A DNA stretch of 40,118 nt from the NCBI GenBank assembly GCA_029057985.1, contig JAIDYR010000008.1:1-40118 (forward strand). Direction: 5' to 3'. Positions 32,838 through 40,118 of this stretch are shown here, in pieces. Every line of letters starts with the position of its first letter. Position 1 is the stretch's first letter. The notes beneath the pieces were generated by a model. It saw only the letters and a program-made list of their open reading frames with translations, did not search any database and had not been told where the DNA came from. The position numbers were made by a program, and so were the translations under genes. This DNA comes from Muribaculaceae bacterium. GTDB lineage: Bacteria > Bacteroidota > Bacteroidia > Bacteroidales > Muribaculaceae.

Positions 32838-32855
32838 TGCTGATTAAATATAGAA

Positions 32856-32900
32856 ATGCATGGAGATCAGAGCCTGCAAGGCTCCTCTGATCCGATGCAT
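32856..32900 (+). repeat. Long interrupted inverted repeat after inositol-phosphate synthase
   Basis: ATGCAT, GATCAGAG and GCCT on the left pair with AGGC, CTCTGATC and ATGCAT on the right, with small bulges. No T-run follows. It may be a 3' stabilising structure upstream of the true terminator at 32928. Confidence 0.6.
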
Positions 32901-32927
32901 GCTCTATACAAAAAGTTATAACGAGAG

Positions 32928-32957
32928 TCCGCCTTCCAAAAGGGAGGCGGATTTTTT
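32928..32957 (+). terminator. Terminator after inositol-phosphate synthase
   Basis: TCCGCCTTCC pairs with GGGAGGCGGA (one G-U) around AAAA, followed by TTTTTT. It ends 11 bases before the trmD start, so trmD is either read through or uses a promoter not recognised here. Confidence 0.9.
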
Positions 32958-32968
32958 CAATAATCCCT

Positions 32969-33646
32969 ATGATGAGAATAGACATAATAACAGTACTTCC
33001 GGAGATGTTTGAATCTCCGCTCAGCTGCTCTATATTAAAGCGCGCGCAAGATAAAGGCCTCGCTGAGATCCACGTCCATAATCTGCGTGATTATACGACC
33101 AATAAGCATCGCAAAGTCGACGACTATCCCTTCGGGGGCGAGGCCGGCATGGTCATGAGCGTGCAGCCCATAGATGCCTGCATCTCCGCCTTGAAGGCGG
33201 AACGCGATTATGATGAAATCATTTTCATGACGCCCGACGGAGATACTTTCGACCAGCCCATGGCCAACTCTCTCTCCCTTCTTGAAAATATCATCATACT
33301 CTGCGGTCATTACAAGGGTATAGATTATAGGGTGAGAGAACACTTTATTACAAAAGAAATCTCCATCGGCGACTATGTGCTGACAGGAGGCGAACTTCCT
33401 GCCCTGTGCGTGACTGACGCCATAGTCCGCTTGATTCCCGGAGTCATAGGCGACGAGCAATCCGCTCTATCTGATTCATTCCAGGATAATCTGCTCGCAC
33501 CCCCGGTATATACAAGGCCGGCTGACTATAACGGCTGGAAGGTGCCGGAGATACTGCTCAGCGGCCATGAGGCCAAGATTGCGGAATGGCGCTATGAGCA
33601 GGCTCTCGAGCGCACCCGACGCCTGAGACCCGACCTACTGAAATAA
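32969..33646 (+). CDS. trmD: tRNA (guanine-37-N1) methyltransferase
   Basis: 225 residues; starts [14 protein letters not shown], with the second ATG equally possible. SPOUT-knot motifs include [24 protein letters not shown] and the substrate-contacting Asp region near PFGGEAGMV. It methylates G37 of tRNAs reading CCN, CUN and CGG codons, including tRNA-Pro(CGG) of this window, to prevent frameshifting. Intact and full length. Confidence 0.97.
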   Translation: MMRIDIITVLPEMFESPLSCSILKRAQDKGLAEIHVHNLRDYTTNKHRKVDDYPFGGEAGMVMSVQPIDACISALKAERDYDEIIFMTPDGDTFDQPMANSLSLLENIIILCGHYKGIDYRVREHFITKEISIGDYVLTGGELPALCVTDAIVRLIPGVIGDEQSALSDSFQDNLLAPPVYTRPADYNGWKVPEILLSGHEAKIAEWRYEQALERTRRLRPDLLK

Positions 33647-33832
33647 AGCATCATTAATGCACATTGACAGTCAGACTGTGCAATAGAAAATTGCATAAAA
33701 GTAATAATACGCGCAGGAGATGGTTTAAGTTTAAGTTTTTTTCAAAAAAATGAAAAAAAATTTGAATTTGCATGATAACTTTTTTTCAGGGATTGTTATA
33801 AAGACATAACAACAACTTAAAAACTTAAAGCT

Positions 33833-34339
33833 ATGTCTGATTCCATTACTTTCAAACAGAGACTTCTCGGTCTTCAGGGCAATCTTCTGAACTTTGCGTT
33901 CCAGTTGACAACAAATCGTGAGGCAGCGCAGGACCTCGTGCAGGATACTACTCTTAAGGTCCTCGACAATGAAGAAAAATATGTTGATAATGTCAACTTC
34001 AAAGGATGGGTCTTCACCATCATGCGCAATATCTTCATCAATAATTATCGTCGTCAGGTGCGCAGCGCTACTGTCGTAGATACTACTGAAGATCTTTATC
34101 ATCTCAACTGCTCTCAGGAATCCGGTCTGAGCACTCCGGAAGGTTCTTTCGCCGCTCAGGAAATTTCGGAAGCCATCAACAGCTTCACGGATGAATACCG
34201 CGTGCCCTTCAACATGTATATCGCAGGTTATAAATACAGCGAGATCGCAGAAAAGATGTCGCTTCCTCTGGGCACAGTGAAGAGCCGCATCTTCTTCGCC
34301 CGTAAGCGCCTTCAGGGCATGCTTAAGGACTATCGCTAA
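33833..34339 (+). CDS. ECF-type RNA polymerase sigma factor
   Basis: 168 residues. Region 2 spans about residues 10-75 (AAQDLVQDTTLKVLDNEE, WVFTIMRNIFINNYRR). Region 4 spans about 115-165 with the helix-turn-helix YSEIAEKMSLPLGTVKSRIFFARKRL split as usual for sigma-70 relatives. No anti-sigma gene is adjacent, so its control is not evident here. The upstream 186 bases are very A/T-rich with no clear standard promoter, which may mean self-regulation. A GC-rich hairpin follows the gene. Confidence 0.93.
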   Translation: MSDSITFKQRLLGLQGNLLNFAFQLTTNREAAQDLVQDTTLKVLDNEEKYVDNVNFKGWVFTIMRNIFINNYRRQVRSATVVDTTEDLYHLNCSQESGLSTPEGSFAAQEISEAINSFTDEYRVPFNMYIAGYKYSEIAEKMSLPLGTVKSRIFFARKRLQGMLKDYR

Positions 34340-34494
34340 GACTGCGAGGGGCTTGAATCCTGAATGAAATCAGACAAAAGCACATAATATGGCTGTCTGA
34401 GCGATTAGGAAGGATTATCTTCAATCCTCCATTAAAAATGTAATCGTATCGCTGCAGCCAAACTAAAAGGATAAATGAATATAGCCCAAAATAC

Positions 34495-34528
34495 GGGGCG
34501 TGACGCGACGGATGCCGCATCACGCCCC
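34495..34528 (+). terminator. Probable terminator after the sigma factor gene
   Basis: GGGGCGTGA pairs with TCACGCCCC, with further GCG/CGC-type pairing inside. The tail contains CCCAACTCTTT twice in tandem rather than a pure T-run. It lies 156 bases after the stop; no gene is seen between. Confidence 0.6.
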
Positions 34529-34559
34529 AACTCTTTCCCAACTCTTTCTCGAATAAAAT

Positions 34560-34590
34560 TTGGCAGTTAGCGAGGTATTGATTAATTTTG
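34560..34590 (+). promoter_or_regulatory. Promoter of the divIC-coaX operon
   Basis: TTG at 34560-34562, 20 bases, TAATTTTG at 34583-34590, 19 bases before the start codon at 34610. Confidence 0.8.
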
Positions 34591-34609
34591 TAAATTCAAT
34601 AGTCTACGC

Positions 34610-34915
34610 ATGGGGAAAAAACTGAAGAAGTTCTCATTTTGGATAAAGCGTCGCTCTCATCTGCCGGTCATAATAATCGGCGGACTCATAGTCGCATTGC
34701 TCTATTTTAACGAAGATACGAGTGTCAAACTCAATATGGAGTACCAGAATAAGATCAACGAACTTCAGCGGCTCATCAAACTTAATGAAGATTCCGCGGA
34801 TTATTACAGGCAGCGGCGTCATGCGATTGAGTCAGGGCAGGCTGATCTGGAAGAGGTTGCCCGCGAGCAATTCCACATGCAGCGTCCCTCAGAGGATATA
34901 TATTTGATAAAGTAG
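34610..34915 (+). CDS. Septum formation initiator family protein (FtsB/DivIC-like)
   Basis: 101 residues. Short cytoplasmic N-terminus rich in Lys/Arg, one membrane helix (about 19-33, PVIIIGGLIVALLYF), a coiled coil (about 40-65), then EEVAREQFHMQRPSEDIYLIK. That ending is the conserved DivIC/FtsB one. It bridges FtsL and FtsQ-type proteins in the divisome. First gene of an apparent operon leading to coaX. Confidence 0.9.
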   Translation: MGKKLKKFSFWIKRRSHLPVIIIGGLIVALLYFNEDTSVKLNMEYQNKINELQRLIKLNEDSADYYRQRRHAIESGQADLEEVAREQFHMQRPSEDIYLIK

Positions 34916-34953
34916 GATGTCAGGGTCTTACTTAAAGTAAAATCAATTTGACG

Positions 34954-35493
34954 ATGGCTAAAAACAAACAACCGCTCACTCCGGAGCAGGCGGAATCCCG
35001 CCGCAAAAAGATGGAGACGACTGCTACATTCGGTCTGCTGCTGATTGCCGTGGCGATGCTCGGGCCTTTCATGCTTTCGGGGGATGGGGGCTTCAACTGG
35101 ATGGAGGTCTACAAATGGATCTATGCAGCCGGAGCCTTGATATATACTTTTGCTCGTCTGGTCAGTGTCAATGATCCTCGCGACAGCCTGCGTCTTCGCC
35201 GTCTTCGCCGCCTGGAGTTCTGGGCAGGAATGGCGTTCTGCATAGGAGCCTTCTTTTGGTTTTATAATGAACAGAAGTATGGAGATTCCCCATTTGTAGG
35301 TCCGCTGGCGATATTGAAGGATGTAGTGGCATTCTCTTTGGCCGGTGCCGTGATTCAGGTAGTGGCGTCATGGATGATATCCTTCCGTATGGCAAAGGAA
35401 AAGAAGGAGCGTGAAGAGGGTAAATCCTCCAGGACTTCGGCTGCCGGGAGGACATCGAAGAAGGGAGATGTCTCTAACTCGGAGAAGAAATGA
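34954..35493 (+). CDS. Small membrane protein, function unknown
   Basis: 179 residues from ATG 34954 (a TTG two codons earlier is in frame). Four hydrophobic helices (about residues 25-43, 53-68, 90-105 and 120-145) between a charged N-terminus and a Lys/Arg/Ser-rich tail (KEKKEREEGKSSRTSAAGR). I do not recognise the family. It sits between the divIC-like gene and coaX, overlapping the latter by 4 bases, so it is translated with them. Confidence 0.8.
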   Translation: MAKNKQPLTPEQAESRRKKMETTATFGLLLIAVAMLGPFMLSGDGGFNWMEVYKWIYAAGALIYTFARLVSVNDPRDSLRLRRLRRLEFWAGMAFCIGAFFWFYNEQKYGDSPFVGPLAILKDVVAFSLAGAVIQVVASWMISFRMAKEKKEREEGKSSRTSAAGRTSKKGDVSNSEKK

Positions 35494-36293
35494 GCGGAGA
35501 TAAGGGTTTTCTGGCTATAGATTGTGGTAATACGCGTATTAAGGCCGTATGGTTCTCTTCCGCGGTCAATAGCGATCCGGAAATCAGATATTTTTCTTCC
35601 CGGGATTCGGAAGGTCTTATAGATTGGATTGAAGAACTCAAGAAGAAAGAGGAGTTAAGCGGAGCATTGTCGGTTGTAGGGAATATCGATACCCGGCTGA
35701 CTGAATCGCTGCGCCATACTCTGAGGGAGAGATTTCTGGCATTGACTCCTGCCACCTCGCTTCCGATCAGTCTTGGCTACCGGACACCCCAAACTCTCGG
35801 AATGGATCGAAAAGCGACTGCGTGCGCGGCAGCTGCGCGTTATCCGGGAGAAAAGATAATTGTCATTGACGCCGGCACGGCTGTCACAATAGATCTTATC
35901 ACTCCCGAGGGAGTGTTTGAAGGCGGGAATATATCTCCGGGCTTACGCCTCAGATTCCGTTCGCTTAATGAGTTTACTGCGCGTCTGCCGTTGATTGAAG
36001 AAGCCGACAGGTATATACCTGCATTTGGATTCGATACTCCCTCAGCGATCAGGGCCGGCGTCATAGGAGGATGGATTGATGAGATGGCCGCCGTGGCGGT
36101 GCGGGAGTCGTCGGCCGGTAAGGTCCGGATAATACTTACCGGAGGCGATTCGGAGCTTGCCGTTGAAATGCTTTCTGAAAGAATCCGGAATCTCAATCCG
36201 GGATGTCAGAATAATATAGAAATCGAACATATTCCTCATCTTCTTGCAGAAGGAATGAGGGTCATATACAGACATCATGAAACTGAAATTTGA
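35490..36293 (+). CDS. coaX: Type III pantothenate kinase
   Basis: 267 residues. ASKHA-fold motifs: phosphate-1 loop AIDCGNTRIKAVW (9-21), GMDRKATACAAA for pantothenate binding, and phosphate-2 loop VIDAGTAVTIDLI (about 124-136). GGNISPGLRLRFRSLNEFTARLP is the family substrate-binding segment. It performs the first step of coenzyme A synthesis. Overlaps its upstream neighbour by 4 bases and its downstream neighbour by 17. Confidence 0.95.
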   Translation: MSGDKGFLAIDCGNTRIKAVWFSSAVNSDPEIRYFSSRDSEGLIDWIEELKKKEELSGALSVVGNIDTRLTESLRHTLRERFLALTPATSLPISLGYRTPQTLGMDRKATACAAAARYPGEKIIVIDAGTAVTIDLITPEGVFEGGNISPGLRLRFRSLNEFTARLPLIEEADRYIPAFGFDTPSAIRAGVIGGWIDEMAAVAVRESSAGKVRIILTGGDSELAVEMLSERIRNLNPGCQNNIEIEHIPHLLAEGMRVIYRHHETEI

Positions 36294-37554
36294 TATCAAA
36301 GGGCGCTTGATGGCCTGCGCTGCGATTCTTATGGCAGTCTGGTTCAATGCCCATGCCGACGTGACTACCCCTTATTCAATGTATGGATACGGTATCATCG
36401 GCGATCGTGCGACTTCGATGCAGCGCCAGATGGGCAGCATCGGCTATGCGATGAATTCCGGGCGACAGATCAATGTCATGAATCCGGCCTCCTATGCTGC
36501 TGTCGATTCGCTGACATTTCTATTCGATATGGGGGCTGACGTCTCTATTCTTTGGAGTAAAGAAGAGAATCAATCTGCCCGTTCTACGGGTGGAGGTCTG
36601 GACTATATCACCATGCAATTCCCGTTGTGTAAGTTCATGGGAATGTCGATCGGTATGCTTCCATATACGTCGGTAGGCTATGCCTTCGGTAACCCTGTCT
36701 CTCACGGCACTATGGAGAATCAAGGCCGCGGCGGAATAAACATGGCATATCTGGGAGTTGCCGGAGAATATAAAGGCGCATCTATCGGAGCCAACATATC
36801 CTATAATTTCGGTAATATCATCAATGATCTGTACTCGACTCCGAGTAGTTCGGGCCAGACGTTGCTTGAACACGTAATGCAGATCCGCGACTGGGATCTT
36901 ACGATTGGAGCCCAATACAATGCGCGCATTTCAAAACATAACACTCTGACTCTCGGTCTGACATATACTCCCAAGAAATCCCTTCACGGAAATTCCTGGG
37001 TGACATTGCAGGAGATGACTCAGGAGACTGTGCCCGATACGGTAGGCCGCATCGGACTGAAAGGTAACTACGATACTCCGCAGGCCTTCGGCGCAGGCAT
37101 AGCTTACAAGCATGAGCGGTCATCACGCTGGATGGTGGAGTTCGACTTTACATTTCAGGAATGGAGCAAGGCGAAGTATTCATCTATCTATAATCTGAGA
37201 AATCCCGAGGCGATAGTGTTTGAGGGTATGGAATTTGCCAATCGCAGCCGATATGCCATCGGTGGAGAATGGGTGCCGAAACTCCGAGGCAACTATGGTC
37301 AGCGGATTGCTTATCGCGTAGGCGCGTATTACTGTGATGATTATCTGAAGATCGCAGGCAATCAGGTGCGTGAATATGGAGTGACGGCAGGTCTGGGACT
37401 TCATACTCCTCAGGATAAGACGATGATCAATATCGGATTTGAATGGAAACATCGTGCCGCCCATCCTGTCCCGATGCTGACGGAGAATTATTTCAATATT
37501 ACTCTTGGCGTCAACTTCAACGAATTGTGGTTCTGGCAGCGCAAAATCAGATAA
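36277..37554 (+). CDS. Outer-membrane beta-barrel protein, function unknown
   Basis: 425 residues. Signal peptide at 1-27 or so (ACAAILMAVWFNAHA). TPYSMYGYGIIGD and the following NVMNPASYAAVDSLTFLFDMG resemble the start of FadL/PorV-like barrels in Bacteroidetes. The rest alternates hydrophobic and polar residues in many beta strands, ending in aromatic NFNELWFWQRKIR. It may transport hydrophobic molecules or serve envelope assembly; no substrate can be assigned. Its place between coaX and lptC suggests co-expression with the lipopolysaccharide export gene. Confidence 0.8.
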   Translation: MKLKFDIKGRLMACAAILMAVWFNAHADVTTPYSMYGYGIIGDRATSMQRQMGSIGYAMNSGRQINVMNPASYAAVDSLTFLFDMGADVSILWSKEENQSARSTGGGLDYITMQFPLCKFMGMSIGMLPYTSVGYAFGNPVSHGTMENQGRGGINMAYLGVAGEYKGASIGANISYNFGNIINDLYSTPSSSGQTLLEHVMQIRDWDLTIGAQYNARISKHNTLTLGLTYTPKKSLHGNSWVTLQEMTQETVPDTVGRIGLKGNYDTPQAFGAGIAYKHERSSRWMVEFDFTFQEWSKAKYSSIYNLRNPEAIVFEGMEFANRSRYAIGGEWVPKLRGNYGQRIAYRVGAYYCDDYLKIAGNQVREYGVTAGLGLHTPQDKTMINIGFEWKHRAAHPVPMLTENYFNITLGVNFNELWFWQRKIR

Positions 37555-37592
37555 AATGTCGATGTCGATCGGCTGAAATAGTCCTTTTCAAA

Positions 37593-38276
37593 ATGAGAAG
37601 AGGACTGACTTGGTTGCCGCTGGCAATCGGGATGCTGATTGGCGTCGCGGGATTATACGGATGTCGCGAGGAGGTAAAAGTCAACGTCGCTTCCAGGATA
37701 GACGCAAATAAAATGCCTACTATGACGACGCGCAATATCTCGACGCTGATAAGCGATTCCGGAGTGACGCAATATCGTATAGTTGCGCCGCTTTGGGAAA
37801 TGTATGATAATATCGACCATCCCTATTGGAGATTCCCGGAAGGAATCTATTTGCGTAAATTTGATCGCAAGTTGAATGTGATAGCCACCATTGCAGCCGA
37901 CTCCGCCACATATTTCAAAGACCGGAATCTATGGCGTCTTGACGGCAGGGTGGAGGTTACGAAAGGCAAGGATGAACTTTTTCAGTCGCCTCAGGTCTTC
38001 TGGGATCAGAATAAAGGAATAGTTTATAGCGACTCTTTTATTCATATCGAGAATGCGACCCACATGATGGAAGGTTACGGTTTTACGGCTCAGCAGGATT
38101 TTTCAGGCTACAGTATCAAGAAACCTCTGGGTATTTTCCCTGTCGACAGGGAAAATCTGAAGAACGGCGGGTCAGCCGCTCAATCGCCGGCAACAGCCGC
38201 GTCCCAACCCCTCCCTCAGTCGGCCACTACAGTAGCTCCCTCAGAAGCCGCCCGCTCAGCCCTCTCGGAAAATTAG
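37593..38276 (+). CDS. lptC: LptC-family lipopolysaccharide export protein
   Basis: 227 residues from ATG 37593; the open frame extends upstream but overlaps the barrel gene and has no signal there. The N-terminal hydrophobic segment ends in GLYGC, a plausible lipobox, so it may be a lipoprotein rather than a simple anchored protein. The core (about 35-185) has the LptC beta-jellyroll pattern, including ATIAADSATYFKDRNLWRLDGRV-like sequence near 95-115. LptC passes lipopolysaccharide from LptBFG to LptA. The C-terminal 40 residues are Ala/Pro/Ser-rich and look disordered. Confidence 0.85.
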   Translation: MRRGLTWLPLAIGMLIGVAGLYGCREEVKVNVASRIDANKMPTMTTRNISTLISDSGVTQYRIVAPLWEMYDNIDHPYWRFPEGIYLRKFDRKLNVIATIAADSATYFKDRNLWRLDGRVEVTKGKDELFQSPQVFWDQNKGIVYSDSFIHIENATHMMEGYGFTAQQDFSGYSIKKPLGIFPVDRENLKNGGSAAQSPATAASQPLPQSATTVAPSEAARSALSEN

Positions 38277-38345
38277 GTAACAGGTTAAAGATAGTTGGTA
38301 ATATAACCGCATAAGCGCATAACCGAATAGCCATAAAGTTAAAAT

Positions 38346-39608
38346 ATGGGATTTGAAATCGCTCTTATATTGACAATCATTGCAATCTTTCTCTCGGCTT
38401 TCTTTTCCGGGTCAGAGATCGCATACGTGCAATCTGATAAGGTGCGCGTCGAGATCGACGCCAGTTCAGGAGGTTTGATTAATCGCATAATCAAAGGCTT
38501 CATGCGCAACGAAGATATGTTTATCTCTTCATTGCTCGTAGGCAATAATGTCGTGCTCGTTATTTATGGTATCACTTTCTCAGCTCTGGTCAACCCTTTG
38601 CTTACCAAGTGGTTTAATAATGAGGCTCTGGTGCTCGTAGTCAATACGATTGTGTCGACCGGAATAATTCTTATAGCCGGAGAGTTCGTGCCCAAGACGG
38701 CCTTCCGGATTAACCCCAATGTAGCGATGCGACTTGTAGCGCTACCTTTATATCTTATCTATATAGTCCTCTATCCGGTCACTCTGTTCATATCCGCCCT
38801 TTCGCGCGGGCTGATGAAACTTTTCCACATAGATGCTCCTCAGGCCGTAAATTCAGTCTTGACAATGGAGCAGCTTGACGATTATATAGAGCAGACGCTG
38901 GATGCGCAACCCCCGACTAACGTGGTAGAGAATGAGGTAAAGATATTCCGCAATGCCATAGACTTCAAGCATACGACCATGGGGGCATGTATGATACCGC
39001 GTAACGAGATAGTGGCCGTCGGCATCGACAAGATATCCCGCCCGGAACTGATAAAGAAATTCATAGCTACAGGATTATCCAAGATAGTGGTATATCGTGA
39101 TGATATAGATGATGTGGTCGGTTATATTCATGTTTCAGAATTATTCGACACGGAAGCTGACTGGCGCAAATGTCTGAAGCCCGTCATCTTCACTCCTGAG
39201 ACCATGCTCGCCAATAAATTGATGCGGCGAATGTTGACGGAGAAAAAATCGCTCGCTATAGTGGTCGATGAATTCGGCGGCACTGCAGGTCTTGCTACTC
39301 TCGAAGACCTTGTAGAAGAGATATTTGGCGAGATTGAAGATGAGCATGACAAGAATCGGCTGGTGGCCCGCGAAATAGAGCCGGGGCATTATGAATTCAG
39401 CGGACGCTCCGAGATTGATGATATCAACGAACGCTTCAATCTCAATTTGAAAGAAAGTGAAGACTATCATACTTTGGCAGGCTATATGCTCGACTTCCTC
39501 GAAGAACTCCCCGAACTCGGCAAAGAATATGAAATGGAAGGATTGAGAATGAAAGTGACCAAAATGACATCTACAAAGATCCAGATCGTAGAGGTCTTCA
39601 AGGATTGA
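38346..39608 (+). CDS. CorC/CNNM-family membrane protein (hemolysin-like)
   Basis: 420 residues. The DUF21/CNNM membrane domain (about 1-190) begins LILTIIAIFLSAFFSGSEIAY. Two CBS motifs follow (about 205-325, with MIPRNEIVAVGI and SLAIVVDEFGGTAGLATLEDLVEEIFGEI). The C-terminal CorC/HlyC domain (about 335-418) holds YHTLAGYMLDFLEELPELG. The family is linked to magnesium or cobalt efflux; GldE of gliding Bacteroidetes is a homologue. It follows lptC by 69 bases. No clear terminator was found on the plus strand. Confidence 0.9.
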   Translation: MGFEIALILTIIAIFLSAFFSGSEIAYVQSDKVRVEIDASSGGLINRIIKGFMRNEDMFISSLLVGNNVVLVIYGITFSALVNPLLTKWFNNEALVLVVNTIVSTGIILIAGEFVPKTAFRINPNVAMRLVALPLYLIYIVLYPVTLFISALSRGLMKLFHIDAPQAVNSVLTMEQLDDYIEQTLDAQPPTNVVENEVKIFRNAIDFKHTTMGACMIPRNEIVAVGIDKISRPELIKKFIATGLSKIVVYRDDIDDVVGYIHVSELFDTEADWRKCLKPVIFTPETMLANKLMRRMLTEKKSLAIVVDEFGGTAGLATLEDLVEEIFGEIEDEHDKNRLVAREIEPGHYEFSGRSEIDDINERFNLNLKESEDYHTLAGYMLDFLEELPELGKEYEMEGLRMKVTKMTSTKIQIVEVFKD

Positions 39609-39639
39609 TATCACTGGCCGCACCTTTAGACCCCGTTTT

Positions 39640-39841
39640 ATAAAAAAAGCAAAAGTCCGGGTCGCAGATGTGCGTCAGTTTTGACTCATATTGAGTTGTT
39701 TTAATATGCATTCGTCTATTTTCAATTGGCCTTGCAGCGCTCAGGAGTTTAGCGGGCTAAACGACTGAGGCAAAAGGCTGAAAATGACGTACAGCTGCGA
39801 GACATGATGTCTCGGGCATTCTTTATATATTTGTTGTTTCG
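39640..39841 (-). ncRNA. Candidate small RNA with several hairpins
   Basis: A good minus-strand promoter (39848-39877) would start RNA near 39841. Downstream, in order, are hairpins GAGACA/TGTCTC (39813-39799), CTCAG+GTTTAGC with GCTAAAC+CTGAG (39769-39740), ACTCA/TGAGT, GTCA/TGAC and CGCA/TGCG. A run of seven T on the transcript strand lies at 39649-39643. A 20-codon frame (MPETSCLAAVRHFQPFASVV, 39819-39757) lies inside and could be a leader peptide. Function unknown; it may instead be the end of a mobile element. Confidence 0.4.
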
Positions 39842-39847
39842 GGATTG

Positions 39848-39877
39848 CAAAGTTACAATTTTACAGTGTAATCTCAA
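39848..39877 (-). promoter_or_regulatory. Minus-strand promoter with no known gene
   Basis: On the minus strand TTG (39877-39875), 19 bases, TAACTTTG (39855-39848), followed by C. This is as good a match as the metK and tRNA promoters. Confidence 0.7.
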
Positions 39878-39950
39878 AATATTTTCAATTCAGGATTGAT
39901 ATCGGATAAGATTTCCGTTAATAAAACTGAAATCTTCCTCAAAACTATCA

Positions 39951-40118
39951 ATGAACGCCACACTCAGTTATCCTACTGACCTGAATTATTTTCAGTCAAT
40001 CCTTATAAAGGCAAATCTGCCTGAATCCTTTTCCCGTCTTGGTCGGCATGATCCTATCCAAATCATCAATGCCATCGCTTATCTTGTCAAGACCTTTGAA
40101 TATATCGGTGGCGTGCAC
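39951..40118 (+). CDS. Unrecognised protein, N-terminal 56 residues, runs off the window
   Basis: Open from ATG 39951 to the window end without a stop. The product begins MNATLSYPTDLNYFQSILIK and continues with LPESFSRLGRHDPIQIINAI. I do not recognise a family. Codon use looks ordinary and there is no signal peptide. It could be a transposase N-terminus, which would fit the neighbouring odd non-coding region, but this is a guess. Confidence 0.45.
   Translation, partial: MNATLSYPTDLNYFQSILIKANLPESFSRLGRHDPIQIINAIAYLVKTFEYIGGVH

Noticed and set aside
33721..33800. Standard promoter for the ECF sigma factor
   Set aside because: A TAACTTTT occurs at 33776, but no TTG lies 19-20 bases upstream; spacing of the available TTG is only about 11.

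Overview
The window looks like chromosomal DNA of a gut-type Bacteroidales bacterium, most likely Muribaculaceae or a close relative; that placement is inference. Ten promoters can be read as the Bacteroidetes pattern (a TTG, 19-20 bases, then TAnnTTTG). Shine-Dalgarno sites are absent or weak, the one complete tRNA does not encode CCA, and secreted proteins carry Bacteroidales-type C-terminal sorting-like domains. The gene content (YeiH, MetK, SulP, BY-kinase, CCA-adding enzyme, PpiD-like foldase, TrmD, DivIC, CoaX, LptC, CorC-like) is core chromosome, with no phage or plasmid backbone.

Layout. 1-316: three decaying tandem copies of a tRNA-Leu-like unit, each followed by its own terminator. 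556-6900: two adjacent paralogous secreted repeat proteins. 7043-9059: a YeiH-type membrane protein and a UbiA-like membrane protein. 9214-9286: tRNA-Pro(CGG). 9522-15335 (minus strand): metK with a structured leader, a SulP transporter, and a Wzc-like tyrosine kinase/co-polymerase. 15694-19865: a third secreted paralogue, an M24 peptidase and the CCA-adding enzyme. 20048-22186: a PpiD/SurA-like foldase.

22333-32837 is the most interesting stretch: an apparent inositol-lipid superlocus. It holds a PgpA-type phosphatase, a canonical CDP-alcohol phosphatidyltransferase, an AUR1-like PAP2 membrane enzyme and an acyltransferase. Then come rlmN and pdxA, and a second block of nucleotidyltransferase, ATP-grasp enzyme, divergent CDP-alcohol phosphatidyltransferase and HAD protein. 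It ends with myo-inositol-3-phosphate synthase behind its own promoter. The content fits two parallel ways of attaching inositol to lipid: a phosphatidylinositol-phosphate route and a CDP-inositol route. The ATP-grasp and HAD genes have no assigned role and are the best candidates for undescribed chemistry.

32969-39608 is housekeeping: trmD, an ECF sigma factor, a DivIC-like division protein, a small membrane protein, coaX, an outer-membrane barrel, lptC and a CorC/CNNM-type protein. The last 510 bases hold a well-formed minus-strand promoter with a hairpin-rich putative small RNA, and the start of an unrecognised plus-strand reading frame that runs off the window.
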